Of a DNA stretch of 10,265 bases, positions 1 through 6,555 are shown one piece after another. Source of the stretch: Bacillota bacterium (GTDB lineage: Bacteria > Bacillota > Clostridia > Oscillospirales > Acutalibacteraceae); NCBI GenBank assembly GCA_023401495.1, contig JAEXDU010000145.1, positions 1-10,265 of the forward strand, written 5' to 3'. Position 1 is the stretch's first letter; every line of letters starts with the position of its first letter. The notes under the pieces were generated by a model, which saw nothing but the letters and a program-made list of their open reading frames with translations, was not told the origin of the DNA and ran no database searches. Made by a program: the position numbers and the translations under genes.

Positions 1-32
1 ATCTGGAATAATGCTAATGCTGTTATAATTCA

Positions 33-78
33 GATAAGCAGTAGGCGCCCCATTCGTCGGGGCGGTTTACTGCTTATC
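33..78. repeat. Long GC-rich hairpin of unknown role
   Basis: An 11-bp perfect inverted repeat (GATAAGCAGTA at 33-43 against its complement at 68-78) encloses a CCCC/GGGG inner stem (48-51 with 59-62) and a short loop. No T-tract follows on either strand, so it is not a classical intrinsic terminator. A TATAAT hexamer lies just upstream at 24-29, but no matching -35 is visible. It could be the end of an upstream transcript, a processed RNA structure or the edge of a small repeat element. The rest of the first 140 bases holds no gene I can support. Confidence 0.6.
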
Positions 79-144
79 CCTTAAATAAAATCAAAAACAT
101 TTCGATGGTATCTGCAATCGGAAACAAAAGAAAAAATATTACCA

Positions 145-170
145 ACAACCTTTTTCATTTACTTACGTGT
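145..170 (+). promoter_or_regulatory. Putative ECF sigma promoter (autoregulatory)
   Basis: ACAACC at 145-150, followed by a T-rich start to a 15-base spacer and CGTGT at 166-170, matches the general ECF pattern (AAC-type -35, CGT-type -10). It lies about 33 bases before the TTG start of the sigma gene, which would give a leader of roughly 25-30 nt that already contains the GGAGGTGAGG ribosome binding site. ECF sigma factors commonly transcribe their own operons; that this site is used is inference. Confidence 0.5.
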
Positions 171-202
171 AATAAGATGAAAACTGAAAAGGAGGTGAGG
201 CT

Positions 203-745
203 TTGGATGAGCTCTTTTTAATTGTATCGGCACAGAAAGGTGAAAAAGAGGCGTTTGAAAGTCTCATTACCTTCTATTATCCGTATGTTTCAAAATTTCT
301 TTTAAAGATATGCGGCGATGTGACTTTGAGTGAGGATCTAACACAGGAGACTTTCTTAAAATTGATTCGAGGGATAGAAAAATTTGATGTTCATGGAAAA
401 GCCTCTTTCTCCACATGGGTGATGACGATTTCCAGAAACTGTTACATTGACTATTTGAGGAAAAACCGACAGGGGCTACTGAGTTTGGAAGAGCAAAATA
501 TGCCCTCTCATTTCAGTGTACAAGACACCGTCTTTAACCGTTTGCAGGTAGATGAAATGCTGAAATCTCTGGAAAGTCTTCCACCCGAACAGGCCGCTGC
601 CATTCAATTAAAATATCTGGAACAGCAAACGCTTCAGGAAATCGCTCAGCAGCTTTCCTGCGAACCAAAAACAGTGAAGAGCCGTATTCACAACGGCATG
701 GTCAGGCTTAGAAAAATGCTGAAAGGAGACTCCTATCATGGATAA
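203..745 (+). CDS. ECF-type RNA polymerase sigma factor (SigY-like context)
   Basis: This 180-residue protein has the two-domain layout of ECF sigma factors. Sigma region 2 spans about residues 22-90, with a DLTQETFLKLI core at 45-55 and the -10 recognition helix around FSTWVMTISRN (69-79). Sigma region 4 spans about 120-173, with a helix-turn-helix near TLQEIAQQLSCEPKTVKSRI (143-162). Length is normal for the family. The start is a TTG at 203, preceded by GGAGGTGAGG at 191-200; the nearby ATG at 207 is out of frame. The gene overlaps the next one by 8 bases. It heads a five-gene operon whose second gene is a small two-helix membrane protein, as in the Bacillus sigY-yxlC pair, so a SigY-like factor held by a membrane anti-sigma protein is plausible. 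The protein family is certain; the subgroup and inducing signal are inferred. Confidence 0.93.
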   Translation: MDELFLIVSAQKGEKEAFESLITFYYPYVSKFLLKICGDVTLSEDLTQETFLKLIRGIEKFDVHGKASFSTWVMTISRNCYIDYLRKNRQGLLSLEEQNMPSHFSVQDTVFNRLQVDEMLKSLESLPPEQAAAIQLKYLEQQTLQEIAQQLSCEPKTVKSRIHNGMVRLRKMLKGDSYHG

Positions 746-1007
746 TAACATAAATGAACTGCTCTGCAAGCTGGACGATGAGATTGACAGAAAATGTTTT
801 GAAATCAAACAGAAAAACCGAAACAGATTGCTGCAATTGGTATTTGTCGTTGCCTGCGCCCTGTTTGTCCTTGTCCCTATAATACTTGTTTTTGCCGGCG
901 TCAGCCTTTGGACATTCTGTATTCCAGCCATACTTTTCCTCATGATCTGTTTTTGCATTTTATCGCCGCTTGTGTTCAGCAATAAACTGGGAGGTGTGGA
1001 AAGATGA
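738..1007 (+). CDS. Small two-helix membrane protein, candidate anti-sigma factor
   Basis: This 89-residue protein has a charged, cytoplasmic-looking N-terminus of about 30 residues and then two hydrophobic helices, about residues 31-53 and 57-80. The start ATG at 738 lies within the end of the sigma gene and follows GAAAGGAG at 721-728. Its stop overlaps the next start as ATGA. No enzymatic motif is visible. Position directly behind an ECF sigma gene, translational coupling, and the size and topology resemble YxlC, the SigY-linked membrane protein of Bacillus. By that analogy it probably restrains the sigma factor, perhaps together with the next protein. The sequence itself does not show a sigma-binding motif, so the role is an inference from context. 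Confidence 0.75.
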   Translation: MDNNINELLCKLDDEIDRKCFEIKQKNRNRLLQLVFVVACALFVLVPIILVFAGVSLWTFCIPAILFLMICFCILSPLVFSNKLGGVER

Positions 1008-1954
1008 ATCGTTTTGATGATTTTGTTAGCAAGCTTAATTTTAAGAAAATCATTATCGTTTATCTGCTGATTTCGATTTTTGCCGGAATCTTGTCCGCTG
1101 GATTTTTGGCTTATACCTTCCGCGATAAGCTTACTTTCCTGTATGAGTACCATAGAATCAGTGAAAAAGTCGAAAGTAACAGGAACAAATTTGAAAATAT
1201 GGAGTCTGAATTAACTAATCTGGCAAATACATCACCAGACATGGTCGATGTTCTTATTCTCAATGGAAAAAATGAAATCCTGTTCAGCGCAAAGAATTCA
1301 GATTTATCAAAAAGTGGGACTTTAACCCTTACGCCGAGTTCCGTCGGGAGAGGCAGGTTCCTCACGGATCAGGAAAATCCGGATGCCCATTTTCGGCTGA
1401 TGAAAGGTGACAAACTGACCTTGTCAATGTCTATGCTTGGAATTGAAAACGAGGTGGAACAGGAATATACAGACCTTTACTTCTATGAAAATGGATTCAA
1501 CTCTAAAAATATTTATTTGCTCTCTTATATTACCGACAGGTCGAGCGGAGAGAAGGTTTATTTTATCAGCGATGTCCAGCCTGTTGCGAATGGTAAATTC
1601 TATATAAAAGCCGTGGCTGCACTCGCCATGCTGTTTTTTATGCTGTATTGGGTTTTGCTCGCTCTTTGGGTTTACGCAAAGGCACTTAAATCCAAGATGA
1701 ACCCGGCTATGTGGGGTATCATTACCCTGTTTACGAATCTGGCTGGCTTGTTCGTTTTCCTTATTTACAGGCAGGGTCATCAAATCTGCTATAAATGCGG
1801 CACTCTGCAAAACAAATCGAATGTATATTGTACTTTCTGCGGTGCGAAGTTTGGTTATGTTTGTAAAAAATGCAATACGGCCGCAGATGAAAAAGACAGA
1901 TATTGCAGACATTGCGGCAATAAACTTGACGGAGAGCGGAATCAAGATGAATAG
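1004..1954 (+). CDS. Membrane protein with external domain and double zinc ribbon
   Basis: This 316-residue protein has an N-terminal membrane helix (about residues 15-38), a soluble segment (40-200), two further helices (about 203-226 and 236-256) and a C-terminal tail with two zinc ribbons. The zinc-binding cysteines come in CxxC pairs: C262/C265 with C276/C279, and C287/C290 with C301/C304. The 40-200 segment contains short beta-strand-like stretches (VDVLILNGKNEILFS, 81-95) reminiscent of PAS/Cache sensor domains, but I cannot assign a family. The start ATG at 1004 overlaps the preceding stop and follows GGGAGGTG at 989-996. Positive charges before TM1 and between TM2 and TM3 put the 40-200 domain outside the cell; a simple three-helix model then puts the zinc ribbons outside too, which is odd. 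Being in the sigma operon, it may sense envelope state or be part of the anti-sigma complex; that is inference. Confidence 0.85.
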   Translation: MNRFDDFVSKLNFKKIIIVYLLISIFAGILSAGFLAYTFRDKLTFLYEYHRISEKVESNRNKFENMESELTNLANTSPDMVDVLILNGKNEILFSAKNSDLSKSGTLTLTPSSVGRGRFLTDQENPDAHFRLMKGDKLTLSMSMLGIENEVEQEYTDLYFYENGFNSKNIYLLSYITDRSSGEKVYFISDVQPVANGKFYIKAVAALAMLFFMLYWVLLALWVYAKALKSKMNPAMWGIITLFTNLAGLFVFLIYRQGHQICYKCGTLQNKSNVYCTFCGAKFGYVCKKCNTAADEKDRYCRHCGNKLDGERNQDE

Positions 1955-2594
1955 ACGAAGAATTTGGTTTGTTCTGATACCAATTATTTTGTTTGCCATG
2001 CTGGCTATCTGTGTTCAAGCGGCAATCTCCACCCGTTTTGAGGGATGGGCTTACAGCGAAGCAATTGAGGACATGTCCCCCAATTTAACTTTGGCGATGA
2101 AAGGTATTACACACCTTGGCGGTCCCATTCCCATTATTGTGTTTTGCCTGATATTGTTCATCATTCCAAAAGCGAGAAGCTCCATAGCCCTTCCCGTATC
2201 AATGGCTGTGATCGCTTCCAGCATATTCAATATTATCCTGAAGCACATCTTTGGCAGAAGCCGTCCGGATATATTGCAGCTCATCAGTGAAACAGGTTAC
2301 AGCTTCCCCAGCGGTCACGCGATGAACAATGCCGCTCTGTATACCATGCTGGTTTTGCTGATTTGGAGGTACGTGAAAAATACCCCCTTAAAGATCATTC
2401 TTTCCTTCCTTTGTGCTGCGCTTACCGCCCTGATCGGATACAGCCGAATCTATTTGGGAGTGCATTATGCCGGAGATGTCTTAGGCGGTTGGCTATTTGG
2501 TTTTGCATTGTCAATGTTTATCTATTTCTTATGGGACAAGAGATTATCAGAAAAAAACACAAAAACTGGCTTATCTGATCAGGAAGGGAATTAA
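1947..2594 (+). CDS. PAP2-family membrane lipid phosphatase (BcrC/PgpB type)
   Basis: This 215-residue multi-helix membrane protein carries the three signature motifs of the PAP2 acid phosphatase superfamily: K-x6-RP (K99 to R106-P107), PSGH (121-124) and SR-x5-H-x3-D (S166-R167, H173, D177). The PSGH and final histidines are the catalytic pair. Bacterial members remove phosphate from undecaprenyl pyrophosphate or phosphatidylglycerol phosphate, usually on the outer face of the membrane. The reading frame is open upstream to 1821, but I chose the ATG at 1947: GGAGAG lies at 1931-1936, the sequence after it begins directly with a helix, and it overlaps the preceding gene by only 8 bases. Pairing with a DedA protein and an ECF sigma factor favours undecaprenyl pyrophosphate as substrate, as for BcrC of Bacillus, whose gene is under ECF sigma control. 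The exact substrate cannot be read from sequence. Confidence 0.92.
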   Translation: MNRRRIWFVLIPIILFAMLAICVQAAISTRFEGWAYSEAIEDMSPNLTLAMKGITHLGGPIPIIVFCLILFIIPKARSSIALPVSMAVIASSIFNIILKHIFGRSRPDILQLISETGYSFPSGHAMNNAALYTMLVLLIWRYVKNTPLKIILSFLCAALTALIGYSRIYLGVHYAGDVLGGWLFGFALSMFIYFLWDKRLSEKNTKTGLSDQEGN

Positions 2595-2597
2595 CAA

Positions 2598-3233
2598 ATG
2601 CAGGAATCAATCATTAGCTTTATGAATCAATTTGGGTACTTCGGTATTGCGTTGCTCATTGCAATTGAAAATATATTTCCCCCCATTCCATCCGAGCTGA
2701 TTCTGACTTTCGGTGGATTTATGACCACATATACCAATATGAATATTTGGATGGTAGTATTATTCGCCACAATTGGTTCAGTGGTTGGAGCGATTGTCCT
2801 TTATGGGATCGGACGATTACTGCCTATGGAAAAATTGGAATGGCTTATTGAAAAATGGGGATATATTCTGGGGTTAAAAAAAGAGGACGTGAAACGGGCG
2901 GAAAACTGGTTTATCCGACGTGGTACTCCAACCATCTTTTTTTGCCGGTTCATTCCCATCGCCAGAAGTCTTATCTCAATTCCCGCAGGAATGGCGCATA
3001 TGCGTAAGGGGAAATTCCTCCTATACACAACTTTCGGCACCGCTATTTGGAATGTGGTCTTAGTTTGTCTTGGCGCTTTTGCCGGAGCCGGATGGGAACG
3101 CATTAATAAATATATGGATGTATATTCATACGCTGCGCTTGTTATAATGATTATTTTGGGAATTGGGTTTATCATTTGGATGAAAAAGAAAAGAAAAATT
3201 AGAAATGAGTCGCAAGATATAAATTATCATTGA
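2598..3233 (+). CDS. DedA-family membrane protein (possible undecaprenyl phosphate translocase)
   Basis: This 211-residue protein shows the DedA/VTT family hallmarks: the re-entrant motif ENIFPPIPSE (24-33), a glycine-rich segment with LTFGGF (36-41), and the RFIPIARSLISIPAGM block (117-132) with the two conserved arginines R117 and R123. Membrane helices follow near 145-165 and 177-195, and the C-terminus is strongly basic. Length is normal. The start ATG at 2598 follows AGGAAGGG (2581-2588), three bases after the PAP2 stop. Family members UptA (Bacillus YngC type) return undecaprenyl phosphate from the outer to the inner leaflet; others act on phosphatidylethanolamine or affect pH homeostasis. 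Placement right after a PAP2 phosphatase supports lipid-carrier recycling here. It is the last gene before a strong terminator. Confidence 0.92.
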   Translation: MQESIISFMNQFGYFGIALLIAIENIFPPIPSELILTFGGFMTTYTNMNIWMVVLFATIGSVVGAIVLYGIGRLLPMEKLEWLIEKWGYILGLKKEDVKRAENWFIRRGTPTIFFCRFIPIARSLISIPAGMAHMRKGKFLLYTTFGTAIWNVVLVCLGAFAGAGWERINKYMDVYSYAALVIMIILGIGFIIWMKKKRKIRNESQDINYH

Positions 3234-3286
3234 CGGTTGCACCTGATCATCGTATCGATCTGTGCGGGTCTTCAGAACACAAAGAA

Positions 3287-3319
3287 GCGCCCTCATTCCC
3301 ATGTCGGGAATGAGGACGC
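3287..3319. repeat. Inverted repeat without T-tract
   Basis: GCGCCCTCATTCCC (3287-3300) pairs with 3306-3319 around an ATGTC loop with a single mismatch. No T-run follows, so it is probably not a stand-alone terminator. It lies in the 180-base gap between the DedA stop and the HxlR gene and may stabilise the 3' end of the sigma operon transcript. The short open frames crossing this gap look fortuitous. Confidence 0.6.
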
Positions 3320-3365
3320 CGTCAGGGATGAGAGACAATTAAGAAAGCTCCCCCTCCAGAAGACT

Positions 3366-3413
3366 GAAAAAAACCGCTGTCCGCCGCAACAACCGGCGGA
3401 CAGCGGGTTTTTT
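3366..3413. terminator. Bidirectional intrinsic terminator
   Basis: A perfect 13-bp GC stem (CCGCTGTCCGCCG at 3374-3386 with 3394-3406, loop CAACAAC) is followed by a T-run on the plus strand and preceded by an A-run, which becomes a T-run on the minus strand. It would end the plus-strand sigma-PAP2-DedA operon and the minus-strand HxlR gene, whose stop codon lies at 3415-3417. Confidence 0.92.
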
Positions 3414-3414
3414 A

Positions 3415-3807
3415 TCATGTTGTAGACTGGCATTTTGTACATCGAACGCTGCAGGAGGCATCGCCCTGCATCGCCCCAATCGCCCACCCGGCCAGCTGCT
3501 GGAGCGCAGGTAAAACACTGACGCCTTTTTCCGTCAGAGTATATTCCACTCTGGGCGGCACTTCGTTGTATTGCTCCCTGTGAACAATCCCCTCCGCCTC
3601 CAGTTCTTTCAGTGACTGTGACAGCATCACATTGGTAATGTCGCCCAATCTTCTTTTTATGGTGCTATACCTTAAAGGGGTATCCCCTGAAAGCATACAC
3701 ACAATCGGTAATTTCCATTTACCGCCAAAGATACTCATGATATAGCGGATTGGACAGAGCAGTTCTTCCGCCTGCTGCGCGGATTCTTGCTTCTTTTGAG
3801 TGGACAT
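3415..3807 (-). CDS. HxlR-family transcriptional regulator with C-terminal CxxxCxxC tail
   Basis: This 130-residue protein is a typical HxlR (DUF24) winged-helix regulator: CPIRYIMSIFGGKWKLPIV (18-36), RYSTIKRRLGDIT (46-58), a recognition helix around NVMLSQSLKELEAEGIVHRE (59-78) and the wing PPRVEYTLTEKG (84-95). C18 matches the conserved N-terminal cysteine that acts as a thiol sensor in several family members such as HypR and YodB. The unusual part is the tail: C119, C123 and C126 form a C-x3-C-x2-C motif that could hold zinc or an iron-sulfur cluster. The ATG complements 3805-3807 and follows a GAGG site in TTGAGGAATACAGG. The gene is divergent from the radical SAM/peroxidase/iron export operon, so it is the prime candidate for its regulator and probably autoregulates. 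The family is certain; the sensed signal is inferred. Confidence 0.93.
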   Translation of the reverse strand: MSTQKKQESAQQAEELLCPIRYIMSIFGGKWKLPIVCMLSGDTPLRYSTIKRRLGDITNVMLSQSLKELEAEGIVHREQYNEVPPRVEYTLTEKGVSVLPALQQLAGWAIGAMQGDASCSVRCTKCQSTT

Positions 3808-3867
3808 CCTGTATTCCTCAACTCCAATAGTATGTTTTTACTTACTTAGTTCTTTTTATCTGCGTAC

Positions 3868-3895
3868 TTGAAATAACCGTATTTTGTACTATAAT
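3868..3895 (+). promoter_or_regulatory. Sigma-A-type promoter of the radical SAM operon
   Basis: TTGAAA at 3868-3873 and TATAAT at 3890-3895 are separated by 16 bases. ATAGTA at 3827-3832 and its complement TACTAT at 3887-3892, the latter overlapping the -10, form a spaced inverted repeat in the divergent region. GTAC also occurs at 3864-3867 and 3886-3889. These are candidate operator elements for the neighbouring HxlR regulator, but no footprint can be assigned from sequence alone. Confidence 0.65.
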
Positions 3896-3965
3896 CATAT
3901 CACGGGGTGGGTCAGAATGCAAGATTTTTGATTTGCCGAATGAAACGAAGAAGGAATTATGTGCC

Positions 3966-5045
3966 ATGTTAGACCTGAATGATTTTATGAACAATGGAAT
4001 AAAAAACATTGCAGATACTGTGGGACGGTTTTATCTCGGTAATTTTCGGGGACAATCCTTTATACTGCGAGAAACGTCTGTTTTGCGCAAAAGTGCAAAA
4101 ATCAGGGCGCGTCACGAACAAGATGGGACGCATATTCCGCCATTTCTGATTGCAAGCATCGCGACAGAATGCAATCTGAGGTGTACGGGCTGCTATGCGC
4201 GGGCAAACGGCAGCTGCGGCGACAAACAGATACGGGAACAACTCAGTGCCGGCGATTGGCGGCGCATATTTGAAGAGGCGTCGGACATCGGGGTATCCTT
4301 TGTTCTGATCGCCGGTGGCGAACCGCTTTTGCGCCGTGACGTGAACGATGCCGCGGCGGAGTTTGAAAATATTCTGTTCCCCATTTTTACCAATGGAACC
4401 ATGATAAACGAGGAGTATCTGAATCTGTTTGACCGGCACCGCAACCTGATTCCCGTACTCAGCATTGAGGGCGACGCCCAAAATACGGACGCCCGTCGGG
4501 GGCGGGGAGTGTCGGCGCGAGTTGAGCAGGCGACAAAGAGTCTGAAAGAGCGCGGCATCCTGTTCGGTGCGTCCATCACGGTAACTGCAGAAAATCAAAA
4601 CGATGTGACGGAAGCGGGTTTTGTTGACACCCTGCGCGAAAGCGGCTGTGGCCTGATTTTCTATGTTGAGTATGTTCCTGTGGAAAAAGGCACGGAGCAC
4701 TTGATTTTGAACGAAGGGGCCTTACGTACCCTTGCAGCACGAATTGACCGTCTGCGGGAGAACAAGGGAATGGTTATCCTATCCTTCCCCGGTGACGAAG
4801 AGGCAATGGGCGGGTGTCTTGCCGCTGGACGCGGGTTCTTTCACATTAATGCCACAGGCGGCGCTGAGCCCTGCCCTTTCTCCCCTTATTCCGAAATGAA
4901 TTTGAAAGAACAGTCGCTTTTAACCGTGCTGCGATCCTCCTTTTTTGAAAAAGTTCGTGCAATCAGCGCGGTGGAAGCGGTGAATCATAAGGGTGGATGC
5001 ACATTGTTCCAATATGAGCGGGAAGTCACGCAAGCTTTGGACTGA
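3966..5045 (+). CDS. Radical SAM protein with partial SPASM/Twitch-like C-terminus
   Basis: This protein of about 359 residues has the radical SAM cluster motif C69-x3-C73-x2-C76 (ECNLRCTGCY) and the SAM-binding GGEP motif (117-120). Near the C-terminus, C284, C303 and C345 in CLAAGRGFF, EPCPFSP and GGCTLFQ suggest a site for an auxiliary iron-sulfur cluster, as in SPASM/Twitch proteins. The frame is open from a TTG at 3933 with no ribosome binding site; I prefer the ATG at 3966, preceded by AAGGA at 3951-3955. It is the first gene of an operon with peroxidase, iron exporter, flavodoxin and a regulator. The flavodoxin could supply the electron needed for SAM cleavage. The substrate is unknown: no precursor peptide gene is visible nearby, so a peptide-maturation role has no local support. 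Confidence 0.88.
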   Translation: MLDLNDFMNNGIKNIADTVGRFYLGNFRGQSFILRETSVLRKSAKIRARHEQDGTHIPPFLIASIATECNLRCTGCYARANGSCGDKQIREQLSAGDWRRIFEEASDIGVSFVLIAGGEPLLRRDVNDAAAEFENILFPIFTNGTMINEEYLNLFDRHRNLIPVLSIEGDAQNTDARRGRGVSARVEQATKSLKERGILFGASITVTAENQNDVTEAGFVDTLRESGCGLIFYVEYVPVEKGTEHLILNEGALRTLAARIDRLRENKGMVILSFPGDEEAMGGCLAAGRGFFHINATGGAEPCPFSPYSEMNLKEQSLLTVLRSSFFEKVRAISAVEAVNHKGGCTLFQYEREVTQALD

Positions 5046-5062
5046 AGACAAGGAGGATTCTG

Positions 5063-5596
5063 ATGAACATTTATGATTTTACAGTAAAAGACCGACAGGG
5101 TGAAGAAGTATCTCTGGCACAGTATCTAGGAAAAGTCCTGCTGATTGTGAACACCGCAACCAAGTGCGGGCTGACCCCGCAGTATTCCGCTTTGCAGGCG
5201 CTGTATGAAAAATACCGTAACAAAGGGCTGGAAGTTCTGGATTTCCCCTGTAATCAGTTTCTGGAGCAAGCCCCCGGCTCCGATGAGGAAATTCATACGT
5301 TTTGCACGCTTAACTACAACACGACTTTTCCCCGCTTTGCCAAAATCGATGTTAACGGAGAAAAGGCCGATCCGCTGTACTGCTGGCTGAAGGCACAGGC
5401 TCCGGAAGACACCGGGGATGAGCGTTCCGCCGAATTTGAGGCACGGGTGAAACAATATACGCCCGACGCGGTATCCGGGGACATCAAATGGAATTTCGGC
5501 AAGTTTCTCATCGATCGGAACGGGAATGTCGTCGCCAGATTTTCACCAGCCGTTCCACCCGCACAATTGGAAGCGGAGATTGAAGCACTGCTTTGA
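5063..5596 (+). CDS. gpx: Glutathione peroxidase family protein (cysteine type)
   Basis: This 177-residue thioredoxin-fold peroxidase reduces hydrogen or lipid peroxides. The peroxidatic cysteine is C35 in NTATKCGLTPQY, with cysteine rather than selenocysteine. The partner residues of the catalytic tetrad are visible: Q65 in FPCNQF and W143-N144 in KWNFGKFL. C81 in HTFCTLNYNTTFP is at the place of the resolving cysteine used by thioredoxin-dependent members, so thioredoxin or a similar thiol is a more likely reductant than glutathione. Length is slightly above the common 160 residues, through an acidic stretch at about 115-135. The ATG at 5063 follows AGGAGG at 5051-5056 and lies 17 bases after the radical SAM stop. 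Family assignment is secure; the physiological reductant is inferred. Confidence 0.95.
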   Translation: MNIYDFTVKDRQGEEVSLAQYLGKVLLIVNTATKCGLTPQYSALQALYEKYRNKGLEVLDFPCNQFLEQAPGSDEEIHTFCTLNYNTTFPRFAKIDVNGEKADPLYCWLKAQAPEDTGDERSAEFEARVKQYTPDAVSGDIKWNFGKFLIDRNGNVVARFSPAVPPAQLEAEIEALL

Positions 5597-5610
5597 GGGG
5601 GAATCTCAGC

Positions 5611-6492
5611 ATGGCACATTCATTGACACCGGCTGTGTATCAGCGGATTTTACAAATGCAGCGCGATGAAATCACCGGCAGCATTGTGTACGCGTATATT
5701 GCGGGGCGGCAAAAGGATGAAAAAAACAAAGCCGTCCTGTTTGAAATTGCGCAGGCGGAACAAAATCATTATGAGGTTTGGAAAAGCTATACCGGCAGAG
5801 ATGTCCGGCCCAACCGGCTGAAGCTCGGCTTTTTCAAGCTGCTCAGCCGCGTGCTGGGCGACACCTTCACCATCAAATTCCTGGAAAACGGCGAGGACTT
5901 CGGCGTGGAGGAGCTGCGGCAGATTGAAGCGGAAATTCCCCAGGCGCGCGCCATCATTGACGAAGAGGAAGAGCATGAAAAGCGCCTGATGGACATGGTG
6001 GATGAAGAACGTCTGCATTATGTCGGCGCCATGGTGCTGGGGCTCAACGACGCATTGGTAGAGCTGACCGGAACGATCGCCGGCCTCACCTTTGCGTTGG
6101 CCAACACCCGCCTTGTCGCCCTTTCCGCTATCATCACCGGCGTTTCGGCAACTCTTTCTATGGCGGCGTCCAACTATTTGGCCGAGCGGGCAAGCGGCAA
6201 CGCAAACGCTTTGAAATCGAGCCTTTATACCGGCGTGGCGTATTTAATCACCGTCGCCCTGATGGTGCTGCCCTTCCTGCTGCTGCCAAACAGCCTGTCT
6301 CTGGTGGCACTTGGGATTATGCTGGTGACCGTCGTGCTCATTATTCTGCTCTTTAATCTTTATATCTCCATCGCGCAGGAGCTTCCATTTTTGCGGCGCT
6401 TTGGGGAAATGGCGCTTATCAGTCTGGGTGTTGCAGTCATCTCTTTTCTAATAGGACTGCTGGCAAAATCTCTGCTCGGCATTGATGTATAA
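5611..6492 (+). CDS. Ferritin-like/VIT1 fusion iron exporter (MbfA-type)
   Basis: This 293-residue protein has two parts. Residues 1-135 form a ferritin/rubrerythrin-like four-helix domain with candidate di-iron ligands E20, E50 and H53 (ExxH in AEQNH), and E119 and H122 (ExxH in EEEEH). Residues 138-290 form a VIT1/CCC1-type membrane domain starting with GLNDALVELTGTIAG (144-158), containing MAASNYLAERASG (184-196) and about five helices. The same architecture is found in MbfA of Rhizobiales, which exports iron and protects against peroxide, and in plant-type erythrin-VIT proteins. The frame is open from 5593, but ATG 5611 has GAGGGGG at 5595-5601 and begins the conserved region. It follows the peroxidase gene by 14 bases, which fits removal of ferrous iron while peroxide is being destroyed. 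Confidence 0.92.
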   Translation: MAHSLTPAVYQRILQMQRDEITGSIVYAYIAGRQKDEKNKAVLFEIAQAEQNHYEVWKSYTGRDVRPNRLKLGFFKLLSRVLGDTFTIKFLENGEDFGVEELRQIEAEIPQARAIIDEEEEHEKRLMDMVDEERLHYVGAMVLGLNDALVELTGTIAGLTFALANTRLVALSAIITGVSATLSMAASNYLAERASGNANALKSSLYTGVAYLITVALMVLPFLLLPNSLSLVALGIMLVTVVLIILLFNLYISIAQELPFLRRFGEMALISLGVAVISFLIGLLAKSLLGIDV

Positions 6493-6555
6493 GGCGATTA
6501 CGCGAACGAACCATACCGCAAAATAAATCAACTGAAATATAAGGAGTGCATGGAT

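Noticed and set aside
608..1153. Long minus-strand open frame of 181 codons across the sigma and small membrane protein genes
   Set aside because: It is antisense to well-supported coupled genes, has no recognisable domain or ribosome binding site, and reads as a shadow frame.
1821..1946. Upstream extension of the PAP2 frame
   Set aside because: It overlaps the zinc-ribbon coding sequence, has no ribosome binding site and adds sequence unlike the family; ATG 1947 has GGAGAG at good spacing.
3237..3425. Plus-strand 62-codon frame between the DedA and HxlR genes
   Set aside because: It runs through an inverted repeat and a perfect terminator and lacks a ribosome binding site.
3969..4700. 243-codon minus-strand frame inside the radical SAM gene
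   Set aside because: Antisense to a gene with clear CxxxCxxC and GGEP motifs; no domain of its own.
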